Positions 55,488 to 63,623 of a stretch of 64,000 bases of DNA are shown here, piece after piece. The first letter of the stretch is position 1. Each line of letters opens with the position of its first letter. The translations under genes and the position numbers were made by a program. The DNA is from Desemzia incerta (GTDB lineage: Bacteria; Bacillota; Bacilli; Lactobacillales; Carnobacteriaceae), in NCBI RefSeq assembly GCF_900115825.1, contig NZ_FOXW01000001.1, positions 496,001 to 560,000 on the forward strand. Reading direction: 5' to 3'. Below the pieces are notes generated by a model that did no database searches, had not been told where the DNA came from, and was given only the letters and a program-made list of their open reading frames with translations.

Positions 55488-56361
55488 ATAGTTTGTATTC
55501 TGAAGGCACTATGTCAATATAGTCGGTAAAGATACCAGTAGCGCCGATATCAATCAAATCTAAAATTTCATCTTCAGAATTAACTGTATAAGGATGTAAT
55601 TCGAGGCCTGCTTGACGAACTTGTTGCGCAAACGATTCAGTTACTGATTTATAGTTTACTCCAATACCTATAGCATATTTCTTTATCTCTGTGATTCTTT
55701 CTTGAGAAATAATGGCATTCTCGTTGTATTGAACTAACTGAATTAAAGGGATATCTGGGCAGATTTCATGAACAGCTTCGAGACTTTTTTGACTAAAAGA
55801 TTGGATAATAACTTTATTGTTCGATGTATTATCCACTAGTTGATATTCATCTACTAGTTTTAATAACTTTTGTTCCATGTGTTTATAGTCATCTGGCGAT
55901 TTAGTTTCAATATAATAATTAACAGAAGTTCCAAATCTTTCAAAAACTTCTCTTAAAGTAGGTACAGTTAATCCGATATAGTTTTCATGCGCTTTATTAG
56001 GAAACTTTTCATTAAACCAGCTTCCAGCATCCAATTGCTGCAACTCTTTTAAAGTATAAGACTTCACTAAACCCTTACCATTTGTCGTACGTTCAAGGCT
56101 CTCATCGTGCATGGCTATCAATTCGCCATCTTTTGTTTGTTGTAAGTCAATTTCCAAGTAGTCAGCGCCCATTTCAGTAGCTAACTGATAAGATTCTAAC
56201 GTATGCTCAGGGGCATAGCCACTTGCTCCGCGATGACCTATTATTAAAAACTGTTGCGATTCATTTTGTGTTAAGGTTTCAACTGTATCTTCTTGAACTA
56301 TTGTTTTTAAAAAGAGAATACTTCCTATTAATAAAACTATTCCAACTCCTATTTTTTTCAT
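55486..56361 (-). CDS. Secreted or membrane-anchored glycerophosphodiester phosphodiesterase
   Basis: 291-residue GDPD enzyme with an N-terminal hydrophobic segment (4-21), so extracellular. TIM-barrel motifs are IIGHRGASGYAPEHTLESY (catalytic His and Arg), GADYLEIDLQQTKDGELIAMHDESLERTT (metal Glu/Asp, second His), YYIETKSPD and LELHPYTVNSEDE. It releases glycerol-3-phosphate from glycerophosphodiesters, including possibly poly(glycerol phosphate) teichoic acids. The stop codon overlaps the tail of the shared terminator. Confidence 0.9.
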   Translation of the reverse strand: MKKIGVGIVLLIGSILFLKTIVQEDTVETLTQNESQQFLIIGHRGASGYAPEHTLESYQLATEMGADYLEIDLQQTKDGELIAMHDESLERTTNGKGLVKSYTLKELQQLDAGSWFNEKFPNKAHENYIGLTVPTLREVFERFGTSVNYYIETKSPDDYKHMEQKLLKLVDEYQLVDNTSNNKVIIQSFSQKSLEAVHEICPDIPLIQLVQYNENAIISQERITEIKKYAIGIGVNYKSVTESFAQQVRQAGLELHPYTVNSEDEILDLIDIGATGIFTDYIDIVPSEYKL

Positions 56362-56530
56362 TTAATTGGCTCCTTCATTATTTGCTTCTCATCTCTATTT
56401 TACACAAAAACTTATTAGCTAACGTAATTTTTTATAAAATCTTAAAAAGATATAGGTAAATTTAGTAGAAGATTTGAATTCTAAAAACTAGTCGTTAAAA
56501 GTGTCTACAAAAATATGAAAATAGTAGCTA

Positions 56531-56539
56531 TGATATAAT
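56531..56539 (+). promoter_or_regulatory. Extended -10 promoter for the cytosolic GDPD gene
   Basis: TGATATAAT (perfect -10 with TG), 35 bp before the start; no good -35. Confidence 0.5.
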
Positions 56540-56573
56540 AAATGTAAATTGGTAAAAAAAGGAGTTGAAGAGA

Positions 56574-57314
56574 GTGCAAAAGAAACCTTTGAACTTTGCT
56601 CATAGAGGATTCAGCGGAAAATATCCGGAAAATACTATGCTGGCTTTTCAAAAAGCTTTCGAAGTAGGAGTGGACGGTATCGAGATTGATATTCAATTGA
56701 CGAAAGATCAAGAATTGATCGTGATTCATGACACTACTGTTAATAGAACAACGGATGGAAAAGGGTATGTCAAAGATAAGACGCTAAAAGAGCTGGAGCA
56801 GCTCAATGCGGCTCACAAGTTTCCTGAAATCCATGACAAGGAAAAAATACCAACCTTACGAGAGTACTTCGATTGGGTAAAAGAAAAACCTTTAGTGACT
56901 AATATAGAATTAAAAACGAATGTATTTGAATATGCGGGTATTGAGGAAATGGTGGTAAAACTCATCCAAGAATATCAATTGCAGCATACAATCATTTTTT
57001 CTTCATTCAACCATTACACTATCCAGAAATTGAAAGCATTAGATCCGACAATCAAATGCGGCTTATTATCTTCGGATTGGCTCGTTGACTTTGGAGAATA
57101 TGCTAGGAAAGTCGGGGTAGAATGTGTTCATCCTGCTCACTATACGTTGCAGAATTCTGTAGTCTTAAAAAATATCCAAGAGAGTCATCTAGAAATCAAC
57201 ACTTGGACAGTCAATAAAGAAGAGCAAATGAGAAACTTGGTCCAATCTGGTGTGACGAGCATCATTACAAATTATCCAGATAAATTAAATAAAGTACTAG
57301 CAGAATCGAAATAA
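56574..57314 (+). CDS. ugpQ: Cytosolic glycerophosphodiester phosphodiesterase
   Basis: 246-residue GDPD without signal peptide. NFAHRGFSGKYPENTMLAF (catalytic His/Arg, about 8-26), GVDGIEIDIQLTKDQELIVIHDTTVNRTT, VTNIELKTN and EINTWTVNKEEQM match the short UgpQ type. It hydrolyses imported or lipid-derived glycerophosphodiesters to glycerol-3-phosphate. A TTG at 56565 overlaps the ribosome site AAGGAG; the GTG at 56574 has 9-nt spacing and is chosen. Confidence 0.9.
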   Translation: MQKKPLNFAHRGFSGKYPENTMLAFQKAFEVGVDGIEIDIQLTKDQELIVIHDTTVNRTTDGKGYVKDKTLKELEQLNAAHKFPEIHDKEKIPTLREYFDWVKEKPLVTNIELKTNVFEYAGIEEMVVKLIQEYQLQHTIIFSSFNHYTIQKLKALDPTIKCGLLSSDWLVDFGEYARKVGVECVHPAHYTLQNSVVLKNIQESHLEINTWTVNKEEQMRNLVQSGVTSIITNYPDKLNKVLAESK

Positions 57315-57328
57315 AAGATTCTATGCTA

Positions 57329-57372
57329 AACACCAAAAAGGCGGCTGAAAAAAAAGCTGCCTTTTTGGTGTT
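57329..57372 (+). terminator. Intrinsic terminator of the cytosolic GDPD gene
   Basis: An 18-bp stem (57329-57346 with 57355-57372, one G-U) with the T run inside the 3' arm. Confidence 0.85.
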
Positions 57373-57568
57373 ATTCAAACAATTCTGTACGTTAAAAGCA
57401 TGCAAAAAAGTGCGTTTATCTAATCAACTGGTCAGGAAATACATATGTCATCTGAATTTGAAATGAAAGTACAAATCTGACAATTTGGTGTATTTGGTAT
57501 TCTACCTTGAATTCATCAGTTCTTTTACGTATAGTGTTGGGTAATAGAATGGAACAGGAGTGAAGTGT

Positions 57569-58240
57569 GTGACGAGAAAAATAATGATGAATGTGATCTG
57601 TGTAGTTTTAGGCACAACTTTAGTAGGTATAGGCGGAAGTTTGTGTATCAAAGCGGCTATAGGCGTTTCAGCAGTAGATGCTTTCAACAGCGGAATCAGT
57701 GAATTGACTACGATCAAAGTAGGGACCGTCTCAGTTATCATTAATGTATTGTTGGTATTTGTGCAATGGATAATTCAAAAACGTGATTTCAAACTGTTTC
57801 AGTTGATGCAAATCCCTTTATCTCTATTAATCGGCGAAGTTATCAATACAATGGTTTATGTTGTATTGCCTTCTCTTGTTTTAGAAGAATACTATATGAA
57901 TGTCTTATTGGTCATCTTAGGCAACTTAACAGCTGCTTTAGGAGTAGGGTTGTGTACAGCGTTAGACTTCGTCAGTTTCCCATTAGAATCTCTGTGTATG
58001 GTCATCAGTAAGCGTGCAAAAGCTAGTTTTGGAAAAATCAGACAATCCGCAGACATCATTCTTATTATTGCCTCTTTAACACTTTCTTTGCTATTTGGCG
58101 GTTCTTTCTTTATACGTGAAGGGACAATCATCGGTGCGTTGTTATTTGCTCCAATGATGAATTTTATCTACTTGAATATTTCTCGTGTTTTTCCACTCCA
58201 CCATATTAAGCTCACACCAGTTGCGAAAAAGATGATGTAA
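57569..58240 (+). CDS. YczE/YitT-like membrane protein
   Basis: 223-residue protein with about five or six transmembrane helices. GTTLVGIGGSLCIKAAIGVSAVDAFNSGISEL and the repeated LTAALGVGLCTALDFVSFPLESLCMVIS show the internal repeat typical of the YczE/YyaS/YitT group. Function is unknown in the family. A GTG at 57560 overlaps the ribosome site CAGGAG; the GTG at 57569 (8-nt spacing) is preferred. Monocistronic. Confidence 0.8.
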   Translation: MTRKIMMNVICVVLGTTLVGIGGSLCIKAAIGVSAVDAFNSGISELTTIKVGTVSVIINVLLVFVQWIIQKRDFKLFQLMQIPLSLLIGEVINTMVYVVLPSLVLEEYYMNVLLVILGNLTAALGVGLCTALDFVSFPLESLCMVISKRAKASFGKIRQSADIILIIASLTLSLLFGGSFFIREGTIIGALLFAPMMNFIYLNISRVFPLHHIKLTPVAKKMM

Positions 58241-58265
58241 AAGATCAGCTGAGCTGATCTTTTTT
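58240..58265 (+). terminator. Intrinsic terminator
   Basis: AAGATCAGC (58241-58249) pairs with GCTGATCTT (58253-58261), then T4. Confidence 0.88.
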
Positions 58266-58290
58266 AAATAAAGAAGAATCCGGAAACGAG

Positions 58291-58319
58291 TTGACAAACT
58301 ATCTTTTAAAGCATACACT
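58291..58319 (+). promoter_or_regulatory. Promoter of the lacI-kdgK unit
   Basis: TTGACA (58291-58296), a 17-nt spacer and TACACT (58314-58319). Confidence 0.7.
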
Positions 58320-58333
58320 TAAATAAATGATAA

Positions 58334-58361
58334 CGATTTCTAAAACCGATTAACGAAATCG
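58334..58361. promoter_or_regulatory. Inverted repeat, candidate autoregulatory operator
   Basis: CGATTTC (58334-58340) and GAAATCG (58355-58361), with AAACCGATTAAC between them, just downstream of the promoter of a LacI-family gene. Confidence 0.45.
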
Positions 58362-58400
58362 ATACACAAAATAATTCAGTAAAAGAGCAGGTGTGGCATT

Positions 58401-59447
58401 TTGGCTAAAAAGAAAGTGACTTTAAAAGATATTGCTAAAGCAGCAAACGTCAGTGGAACGACTATATCTCGTTATTTGAACGGGAAATTCGATTATATGT
58501 CAGCAGATACTCGTCAGACGATTGAAAGAGTGATTAAAGAATTGGAGTACCGACCAAGCAATATAGCGCGGTCTTTAAAATCACAAAAAAGTATGCTCCT
58601 TGGAGCAGTCATTGCAGATATTGAAAATCCATTTTCGAACACGATCATTAAGGGATTATCAGACCGTGCGAATGAGTTGAACTATTCTTTGATGGTGGCC
58701 GTTTCCGACGGCTCAAAAGAACGGGAACAAAAGCATATCCAACGTTTTTTAGATAATCGAGTAGATGGATTGGTCATCAATACAGTAGGAGAGAATGAGG
58801 ATTATTTAGTATCGTTGAAAAATGAACACGTTCCCATTGTATTGTTAGACAAATCCATGTCGGATAAAAGCTATGACTGTATCACCTCAAATAATTACGA
58901 TCTCAGCAAAGAGCTGACGCAACATTTGGTGGAAGAGGGCTTTGCTTCAATTGGCTATTTTACGCCGACTATAAAATCCAATACCGTTCAACAAAGTAGA
59001 TCCCAAGCTTTAGAAGATGTCTTAAAAGACCATTCAGAAATCGAGATGAAACAATATGTGATGGCGAAAGGACAAACTGACTTGTTGATTGAAGCGATAG
59101 AAAGTTTCTTTAAGCTGCCCGAACCTCGAGTTTTGATTGCTGCAAATGGTTTGATTTTACTGAACGTATTGAAAGAAATCGAAAAAATGGGGAAAAGAAT
59201 AGCTGTCGATTATGGCATTTGCGGATTCGACGATATTTTGGCTGCTTCCATCATTAGTCCAGGGATCACAACGGTTGCTCAAAATTCTTATGGTTTGGGG
59301 AAAGAAAGTGCATCTTTACTGGTCCAAAAAATCAATGAAGACAAAGAAGAGTATTCCATTATATATAAGGAATTACCTGGAGAACTGAAAATACGAAAAT
59401 CTACAAGAGTAGAAGAGTGGAACAGAAAGGACGAAATCAATGAGTGA
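58401..59447 (+). CDS. LacI-family transcriptional regulator (KdgR-like)
   Basis: 348-residue regulator. N-terminal HTH: VTLKDIAKAANVSGTTISRYLNGKFDYMSADTR with hinge helix YRPSNIARSLKSQKS. The periplasmic-binding-like domain has GAVIADIENPFSNTIIKGL, VDGLVINT, HVPIVLLDKSM and YGICGFDD. Adjacent kdgK suggests control of 2-keto-3-deoxygluconate (hexuronate) use. The TTG start has CAGGTG about 8 nt upstream. It overlaps kdgK by 8 bp. Confidence 0.9.
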   Translation: MAKKKVTLKDIAKAANVSGTTISRYLNGKFDYMSADTRQTIERVIKELEYRPSNIARSLKSQKSMLLGAVIADIENPFSNTIIKGLSDRANELNYSLMVAVSDGSKEREQKHIQRFLDNRVDGLVINTVGENEDYLVSLKNEHVPIVLLDKSMSDKSYDCITSNNYDLSKELTQHLVEEGFASIGYFTPTIKSNTVQQSRSQALEDVLKDHSEIEMKQYVMAKGQTDLLIEAIESFFKLPEPRVLIAANGLILLNVLKEIEKMGKRIAVDYGICGFDDILAASIISPGITTVAQNSYGLGKESASLLVQKINEDKEEYSIIYKELPGELKIRKSTRVEEWNRKDEINE

Positions 59448-60392
59448 TGTAATTTTGATTGGGGAACCAATGGGGTTGTTTATTTCAAATGAATATGGAG
59501 AATTGGAAGACGGTAAGACCTTTTCCAAGGGATCGCTGGTGCTGAAGTCAATGTAGGAACAGGGTTGGCCAGACTTGGATTCGAAGTGGACTTTCTTACG
59601 AAATTAGGAAAAGATCCATTTGGACAATATATTTATAAATATCTGCAAAATGAAAGAATCGGTACAGAACATATTACATTTGATGAAGAACTGAATACAG
59701 GGATCATGTTGAAGAACAAAACTAAAGAAGGCGATCCTATTACAGCTTACTACCGTAAAGGCAGTGCTTTTACAAACTTCTCCATTGAAGATGTGATGGA
59801 TATCGATTTTTCTGAGGTGCGTTTATTGCATGTGACAGGCATACCTCCTGCTGTAAATCGAGTGACTCGCGGAGCGGTGTACCATTTGATGGCAAAAGCG
59901 AGAGAAGCAGGTAGTTTCATTACTTTCGATCCGAATATGCGTCCTGAGTTATGGAAAAATGAAGAAACGATGATCAAAGTATTGAACAACATGGCTCGTT
60001 ATGCAAATGTGGTCCTTCCCGGAATCAGTGAAGGCGAAAAATTAACGGGTTCTAGAGACAAAGAGACGATCGCGCAATTTTATTTAGACATGGGTGTAGA
60101 GTATGTTGTGATTAAAACCGGCTCTGACGGTGCATTTATAAGAAAACAAGGTCAAGAAATGAAAAATGTACCTGGGTTTACTGTGAAAGAAGTTGTTGAT
60201 ACAGTAGGAGCTGGAGACGGATTCGCAGTTGGAGTCATCAGCGCCTACTTGGATGGATTAGACATGGAAAATAGCGTACTTCGTGGGAATGCTATAGGTT
60301 CATTGCAAGTACAAAACCAAGGCGATAATGAAGGGTTGCCTTCACGTGATGAGTTAGAAAAATACATTCAAGAAAATAATCCATTAAATTAA
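59440..60392 (+). pseudogene. kdgK: 2-keto-3-deoxygluconate kinase gene with a frameshift
   Basis: PfkB-family sugar kinase broken by one missing base. The first frame (ATG 59440, after GAAAGGA) reads MSDVILIGEPMGLFI and runs into a stop at 59554. The downstream frame carries the rest: NVGTGLARLGFEVDFLTKLGKDPFG, PGISEGEKLTG, VIKTGSDGA and the catalytic VDTVGAGDGFAVG. Adding one G to the GGG at 59529-59531 restores FSKGIAGAEVNVGTG and a normal 317-residue protein. Expression of the downstream part from the TTG at 59565 would lack the substrate-binding N-terminus. Either a real pseudogene or a sequencing error. Confidence 0.85.
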
Positions 60393-60404
60393 AGTGTCTG
60401 ATTC

Positions 60405-60439
60405 AAGAGCTCTTCACTAAAAAGTGAGAGCTCTTTTTT
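60405..60439 (+). terminator. Intrinsic terminator of lacI-kdgK
   Basis: AAGAGCTC/GAGCTCTT plus TCACT/AGTGA (60405-60435, one bulge), followed by T run. Confidence 0.88.
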
Positions 60440-60451
60440 AACCCGTATGAT

Positions 60452-60480
60452 TTGAATCATTTTTACGGACTATTTATACT
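60452..60480 (+). promoter_or_regulatory. Promoter of the Cys-rich four-helix protein gene
   Basis: TTGAAT (60452-60457), a 17-nt spacer and TATACT (60475-60480). Confidence 0.6.
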
Positions 60481-60517
60481 GAATTTGTAAACTAAAAAAT
60501 GAAAGAGGGATCGCAGT

Positions 60518-60844
60518 ATGAATACAACAATAGAAGAAGTGGCTCAAAAAGCGTTAGAGTGTCAAGAGACCTGTAACCAGTGTTTCAGTGCTTGTTTGAA
60601 AGAAGATCATGTAAAAATGATGGCTGAATGCATTCGTTTAGACCGAGATTGTGCAGATATTTGCGGTTTAGTAGCAAGTTTTTCTAGTAGAGAGAGTCGA
60701 TTTACAAAAGAATTGATTCAGTTATGTGCAGAGATTTGTCAAGCTTGCGGAGATGAATGCCAGAAACACGACCATGATCATTGCCAAGAATGCGCAAAAG
60801 TCTGTCATGAATGTGCTGAAGTATGCCGGGCTTACGTAGCATAG
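60518..60844 (+). CDS. Four-helix-bundle copper-binding protein (Csp/DUF326-like)
   Basis: 108-residue protein with 16 cysteines arranged in CxxxC-type spacings along four helices (ECQETCNQCFSAC, AECIRLDRDCADIC, LCAEICQACGDEC, CQECAKVCHECAEVC) plus His residues (HDHDHC). There is no signal peptide, like the cytosolic Csp3 copper-storage proteins that load Cu(I) inside the bundle. GAGGGAT precedes the ATG. No copper exporter or CopY-type gene lies nearby, so the copper role rests on family resemblance. Confidence 0.85.
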   Translation: MNTTIEEVAQKALECQETCNQCFSACLKEDHVKMMAECIRLDRDCADICGLVASFSSRESRFTKELIQLCAEICQACGDECQKHDHDHCQECAKVCHECAEVCRAYVA

Positions 60845-60993
60845 ATCATAGATTAGTAGATGAATCACTAGGAGTTCTCATAGGACTTCTAGTGATTTTT
60901 TACTACTGTCTTGTAACGGGTGTGGTATGGTATATTAACAGTAACAATGAAGTCGATAACATCATTTAACAATGTTCAAGGGATGGTACAGGG

Positions 60994-61547
60994 ATGAAAA
61001 AAAAAAGTTTAACTGCTTCTCCAATAAAGTGGGTAGGGTTAAAACCCTATCGATTTAAAAAATACCGAACATGGATCAATCGCGTAAAACCAGGGATTTG
61101 TGGGACTTATGCAAGTGCAGCTTTAGTCCATGATACTTTTTTACAAGAATATAAAGTTGATTTAGCCAAAGACAATTTATTGAACGGCTTAAAATCGGTC
61201 ATTGATGATTTGTTTCCATATAAGGGAACTTTTCCTTGGGATTTAAAATGGGATTGGATTATGTCTTGAGAGATATCCCTGAATTGAAAGTAAAAATGAG
61301 TTTAGTTCCGGAAACAACAGTGGTGAATGTCTTGAATCAGCCAAATCCTACGCCTCTAGCGGTCGGCACAGCCAAGTTATTCGGCAGCAACTATAAAAAT
61401 CATTGGTTGTTGGTGTATGCATATGGATACAATCAAGACGGAAAATTATTCTTTAAAGCGTATGACAATCATGGAAGATATCAAGCAGTTGTACCTGCCT
61501 CTCAAACGATTGGTTGTGTATGGATAAAGAAACAAGACATCTCTTAG
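60994..61547 (+). pseudogene. Papain-like/C39-like cysteine peptidase gene with a frameshift
   Basis: Two overlapping frames encode halves of one protein. The first (ATG 60994) has KPGICGTYASAALVHDTF with a likely catalytic Cys and continues to GTFPWDLK. The second, shifted -1, continues MGLDYVLRDIPELKV and holds NHWLLVYAYGYNQDGKLFFKAYDNHGRY (likely catalytic His and Asp/Asn). A missing A at 61245-61248, or -1 slippage on the in-phase heptamer TTTAAAA (61242-61248), would join them into 184 residues. No signal peptide. Function unknown; the fold resembles C39-like peptidases. Confidence 0.72.
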
Positions 61548-61666
61548 TCGGTTAAAATAGCAGCAAAAAAATAGTTGTATGGAGCAAATGGAAAGAAACA
61601 GAACATCCACTTGATGATATGTACATGATTTGAAGTGTAAAGAAGTTATACAGATTCTTATTCATT

Positions 61667-61703
61667 AAAAAAGACACTGAGATTTTCTCTCAGTGTCTTT
61701 TTT
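61667..61703. terminator. Bidirectional intrinsic terminator
   Basis: A perfect 16-bp stem (61667-61682 with 61688-61703), with A and T runs on the flanks. Confidence 0.93.
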
Positions 61704-61708
61704 ATCTG

Positions 61709-62392
61709 TTATGGAGAAACGACAGGAGCAGTTTCAGTTTCACTGCGTACTTCGTTCAATCGTTTTTTTACCATATCAATAATCGCTTCAGCATGCTCGG
61801 GATTTTCTAGGTCGTATTGATCAATGTCGATCGTTAATGTAGCACTCTTATTGTACCCATTGAACCAGCCGTCATAGCGACTATGTAAATGTTTGTAATA
61901 GTCTAACAGACCTGAATTTTTTTCGACTTGTTCGTAGTCGCGCCCGCGTTTTTCGATGCGTTCTAGAACGGTATCTAGAGAACCTCTTAAATAAATCAAT
62001 AGATCTGGAGATTTTTTTGGCATGCTGTCTAATTCTTCCATCATGTTTTCCAACAAATCTAAATAAGTATCCATTTCCGGTTCGCTCATATTGCCTTGTT
62101 CATAGTTGATGCGCGTGAATAAAGCATCTTCATAAATAGAACGGTCTAAGACGTTATTTTTATGTTTAAAAGCATCTTTGATACTTCTAAAACGAGTGTT
62201 TAAAAAATAAATTTGCAGCGAGAAAGCCCATCTTTTCGGATCCTCATAAAATTTTTCTAAAATACGGTTGTCGTCTACACTTTCATAAAATGCCTCACTG
62301 CCAAGTGCTTCGGATATCAAAGCGGTATAAGTGCTTTTTCCTGCGCCAATCATTCCTGCCAATACAATCACTGCGTTTTGTTCTCCTTTCAT
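61709..62392 (-). CDS. Deoxynucleoside kinase (dAdo/dGuo kinase family)
   Basis: 227-residue P-loop kinase that phosphorylates deoxyribonucleosides for salvage. P-loop AGMIGAGKST (about 12-21), ESVDDNRILEKFYEDPKRWAFSLQIYFL (substrate-binding Glu and the family FxLQ motif), LDRSIYEDALF (DRS motif) and the lid ERIEKRGRDYE. C-terminal tail is short and Pro/Thr-rich. AAAGGAG overlaps the first codons (ATGAAAGGAG), so the upstream ribosome site is weak; GGATGACC is the only candidate. Confidence 0.9.
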   Translation of the reverse strand: MKGEQNAVIVLAGMIGAGKSTYTALISEALGSEAFYESVDDNRILEKFYEDPKRWAFSLQIYFLNTRFRSIKDAFKHKNNVLDRSIYEDALFTRINYEQGNMSEPEMDTYLDLLENMMEELDSMPKKSPDLLIYLRGSLDTVLERIEKRGRDYEQVEKNSGLLDYYKHLHSRYDGWFNGYNKSATLTIDIDQYDLENPEHAEAIIDMVKKRLNEVRSETETAPVVSP

Positions 62393-62745
62393 TTAACGGT
62401 CATCCTCCCAAACAAAGACCGATCGTGTCTTTATCATTTATTTAAAAAAGCTTCAGCTTTCCTCAAATAGCCTTAATCAGTATAGCATATTTTTCCTGTT
62501 TTAGAGATCAGATTATAAGAGTTTTGTTTTTTTCTGTAAACATGATTGTGTAAAATAATGAAAACAAGAAAACTAAAGATGCAAATGTTACGAAAGATTG
62601 ACGAAATAATAAATGAATGACCACAGTGAAAGTTCTGTTTATGAAAATCGATGATGAATAAGCAACGAAAAAAGGCTCTCCAAATAAGAGAGGCTTTTGG
62701 ATGCAATTAGTGGGTGAATGTAAATCACCAACAATCCTTCAGCAG
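62393..62745. other. Intergenic region between two minus-strand genes
   Basis: It holds a probable extended -10 for the kinase gene (minus strand TGCTATACT, 62479-62487) and the terminator at 62668-62697. Nothing else was recognised; no ORF here has a convincing ribosome site. Confidence 0.5.
62668..62697 (-). terminator. Intrinsic terminator of the phosphatase gene
   Basis: On the minus strand, AAAAGCCTCTC and GAGAGCCTTTT pair with one C-C mismatch and end in a T run. Confidence 0.7.
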
Positions 62746-63369
62746 CTATGCTAAGTGGTCGATGCCATTCCATTTTTCTAAAGAATAATGACCATCAGTC
62801 AAGTTCAAAATTGAAATGCTCGTATTTTCAAGCGGAGGGGAAGAACGCAGATCTTTGGTTTCTTTTTTGAGTAGGGAAAGCATGGTACAAGTAATTGTGA
62901 TGCTGTGACCGACAAACAAAAGATCTTTTCCTGGGAAAGCTGCACAGGCTGTTTCTACCACTGCAATACCTCTTTTGACTAATTCGAGGTAAGTTTCGCC
63001 TCCAATTTCAGTTGGATCATACAACTCTGGTCTTACTCTTAGGTGATGAAACATTTCTGGAAAAGATTGCTTTAATTGTGGGATAAAAGCTCCTTCCCAG
63101 TCACCATATTTCAATTCTTTAAACTTTTCATCGAAATGAACTGTAAAGGGATGTTCAAATTGATTGGTAATTAATTCAGAGGTTTCCACTGCACGGTGTT
63201 GCGGGCTGGTAATCACGTGTGAGATTCTTTTGTCTTTCAAAGCGATACCAGTTTTGATGGCATCTTCTTTGCTTTCTGGAAGAAGCGGTGAATCAACATC
63301 TCCGCCTTGTACTCGATCAGCAAGATTGTATTCTGTTTTTCCATGGCGAACAAAATAAAGTTTAGTCAT
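62746..63369 (-). CDS. Histidine phosphatase (phosphoglycerate-mutase-like)
   Basis: 207-residue cytosolic enzyme with the catalytic LYFVRHGKTEYN (phospho-His in RHG, residue 9), TSPQHRAVETSE, KFKELKYGDWEG (proton donor Glu) and LLFVGHSITITC (second His). The branch is the broad-specificity PhoE-like phosphatase rather than glycolytic GpmA. TAGGAGAG precedes the ATG. A palindrome of the type also found before mupG sits 17 bp upstream of its start, suggesting it belongs to an amino-sugar regulon. Confidence 0.88.
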   Translation of the reverse strand: MTKLYFVRHGKTEYNLADRVQGGDVDSPLLPESKEDAIKTGIALKDKRISHVITSPQHRAVETSELITNQFEHPFTVHFDEKFKELKYGDWEGAFIPQLKQSFPEMFHHLRVRPELYDPTEIGGETYLELVKRGIAVVETACAAFPGKDLLFVGHSITITCTMLSLLKKETKDLRSSPPLENTSISILNLTDGHYSLEKWNGIDHLA

Positions 63370-63385
63370 GTCATCTCTCCTAAAT

Positions 63386-63400
63386 TGAAATTTAATTTCA
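63386..63400. promoter_or_regulatory. RpiR/MurR-type operator, copy 1
   Basis: TGAAAT-TTA-ATTTCA, perfect 6-bp arms, just upstream of the ribosome site of the minus-strand phosphatase gene. Confidence 0.6.
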
Positions 63401-63559
63401 TGATAACATATTAAATCGAAAATAAAAGAGGTGTGAAATGATTATCGAAAGTGAAACGGATACATTTTTGAAAAAGGTATAACATTGTTATGTCATGTAT
63501 TTAAACGATAATGCTGCATTAAATTTTAATGGTATATCTGACAAGTGCAAAAAAAGTAG

Positions 63560-63587
63560 TTGAAATAAAATTTCAGTGTGTTAATAT
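63560..63587 (+). promoter_or_regulatory. mupG promoter overlapped by RpiR/MurR-type operator copy 2
   Basis: TTGAAA (63560-63565), a 16-nt spacer and TAATAT (63582-63587). TGAAAT-AAA-ATTTCA (63561-63575) covers the -35, with the same arms as copy 1. Confidence 0.6.
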
Positions 63588-63597
63588 GAAGTTGCAA

Positions 63598-63612
63598 ATG
63601 AAAACGCTGTAA
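63598..63612 (+). promoter_or_regulatory. Candidate catabolite-responsive element (cre)
   Basis: ATGAAAACGCTGTAA matches the CcpA consensus WTGNAANCGNWNNCW except at the penultimate C. Position right after the mupG promoter suits repression. Confidence 0.55.
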
Positions 63613-63623
63613 GGAGGAATGCC

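Noticed and set aside
59521-59560. Programmed frameshift in kdgK.
   Set aside because: The sequence around the break (TCC AAG GGA) is not a slippery heptamer; a lost G is simpler.
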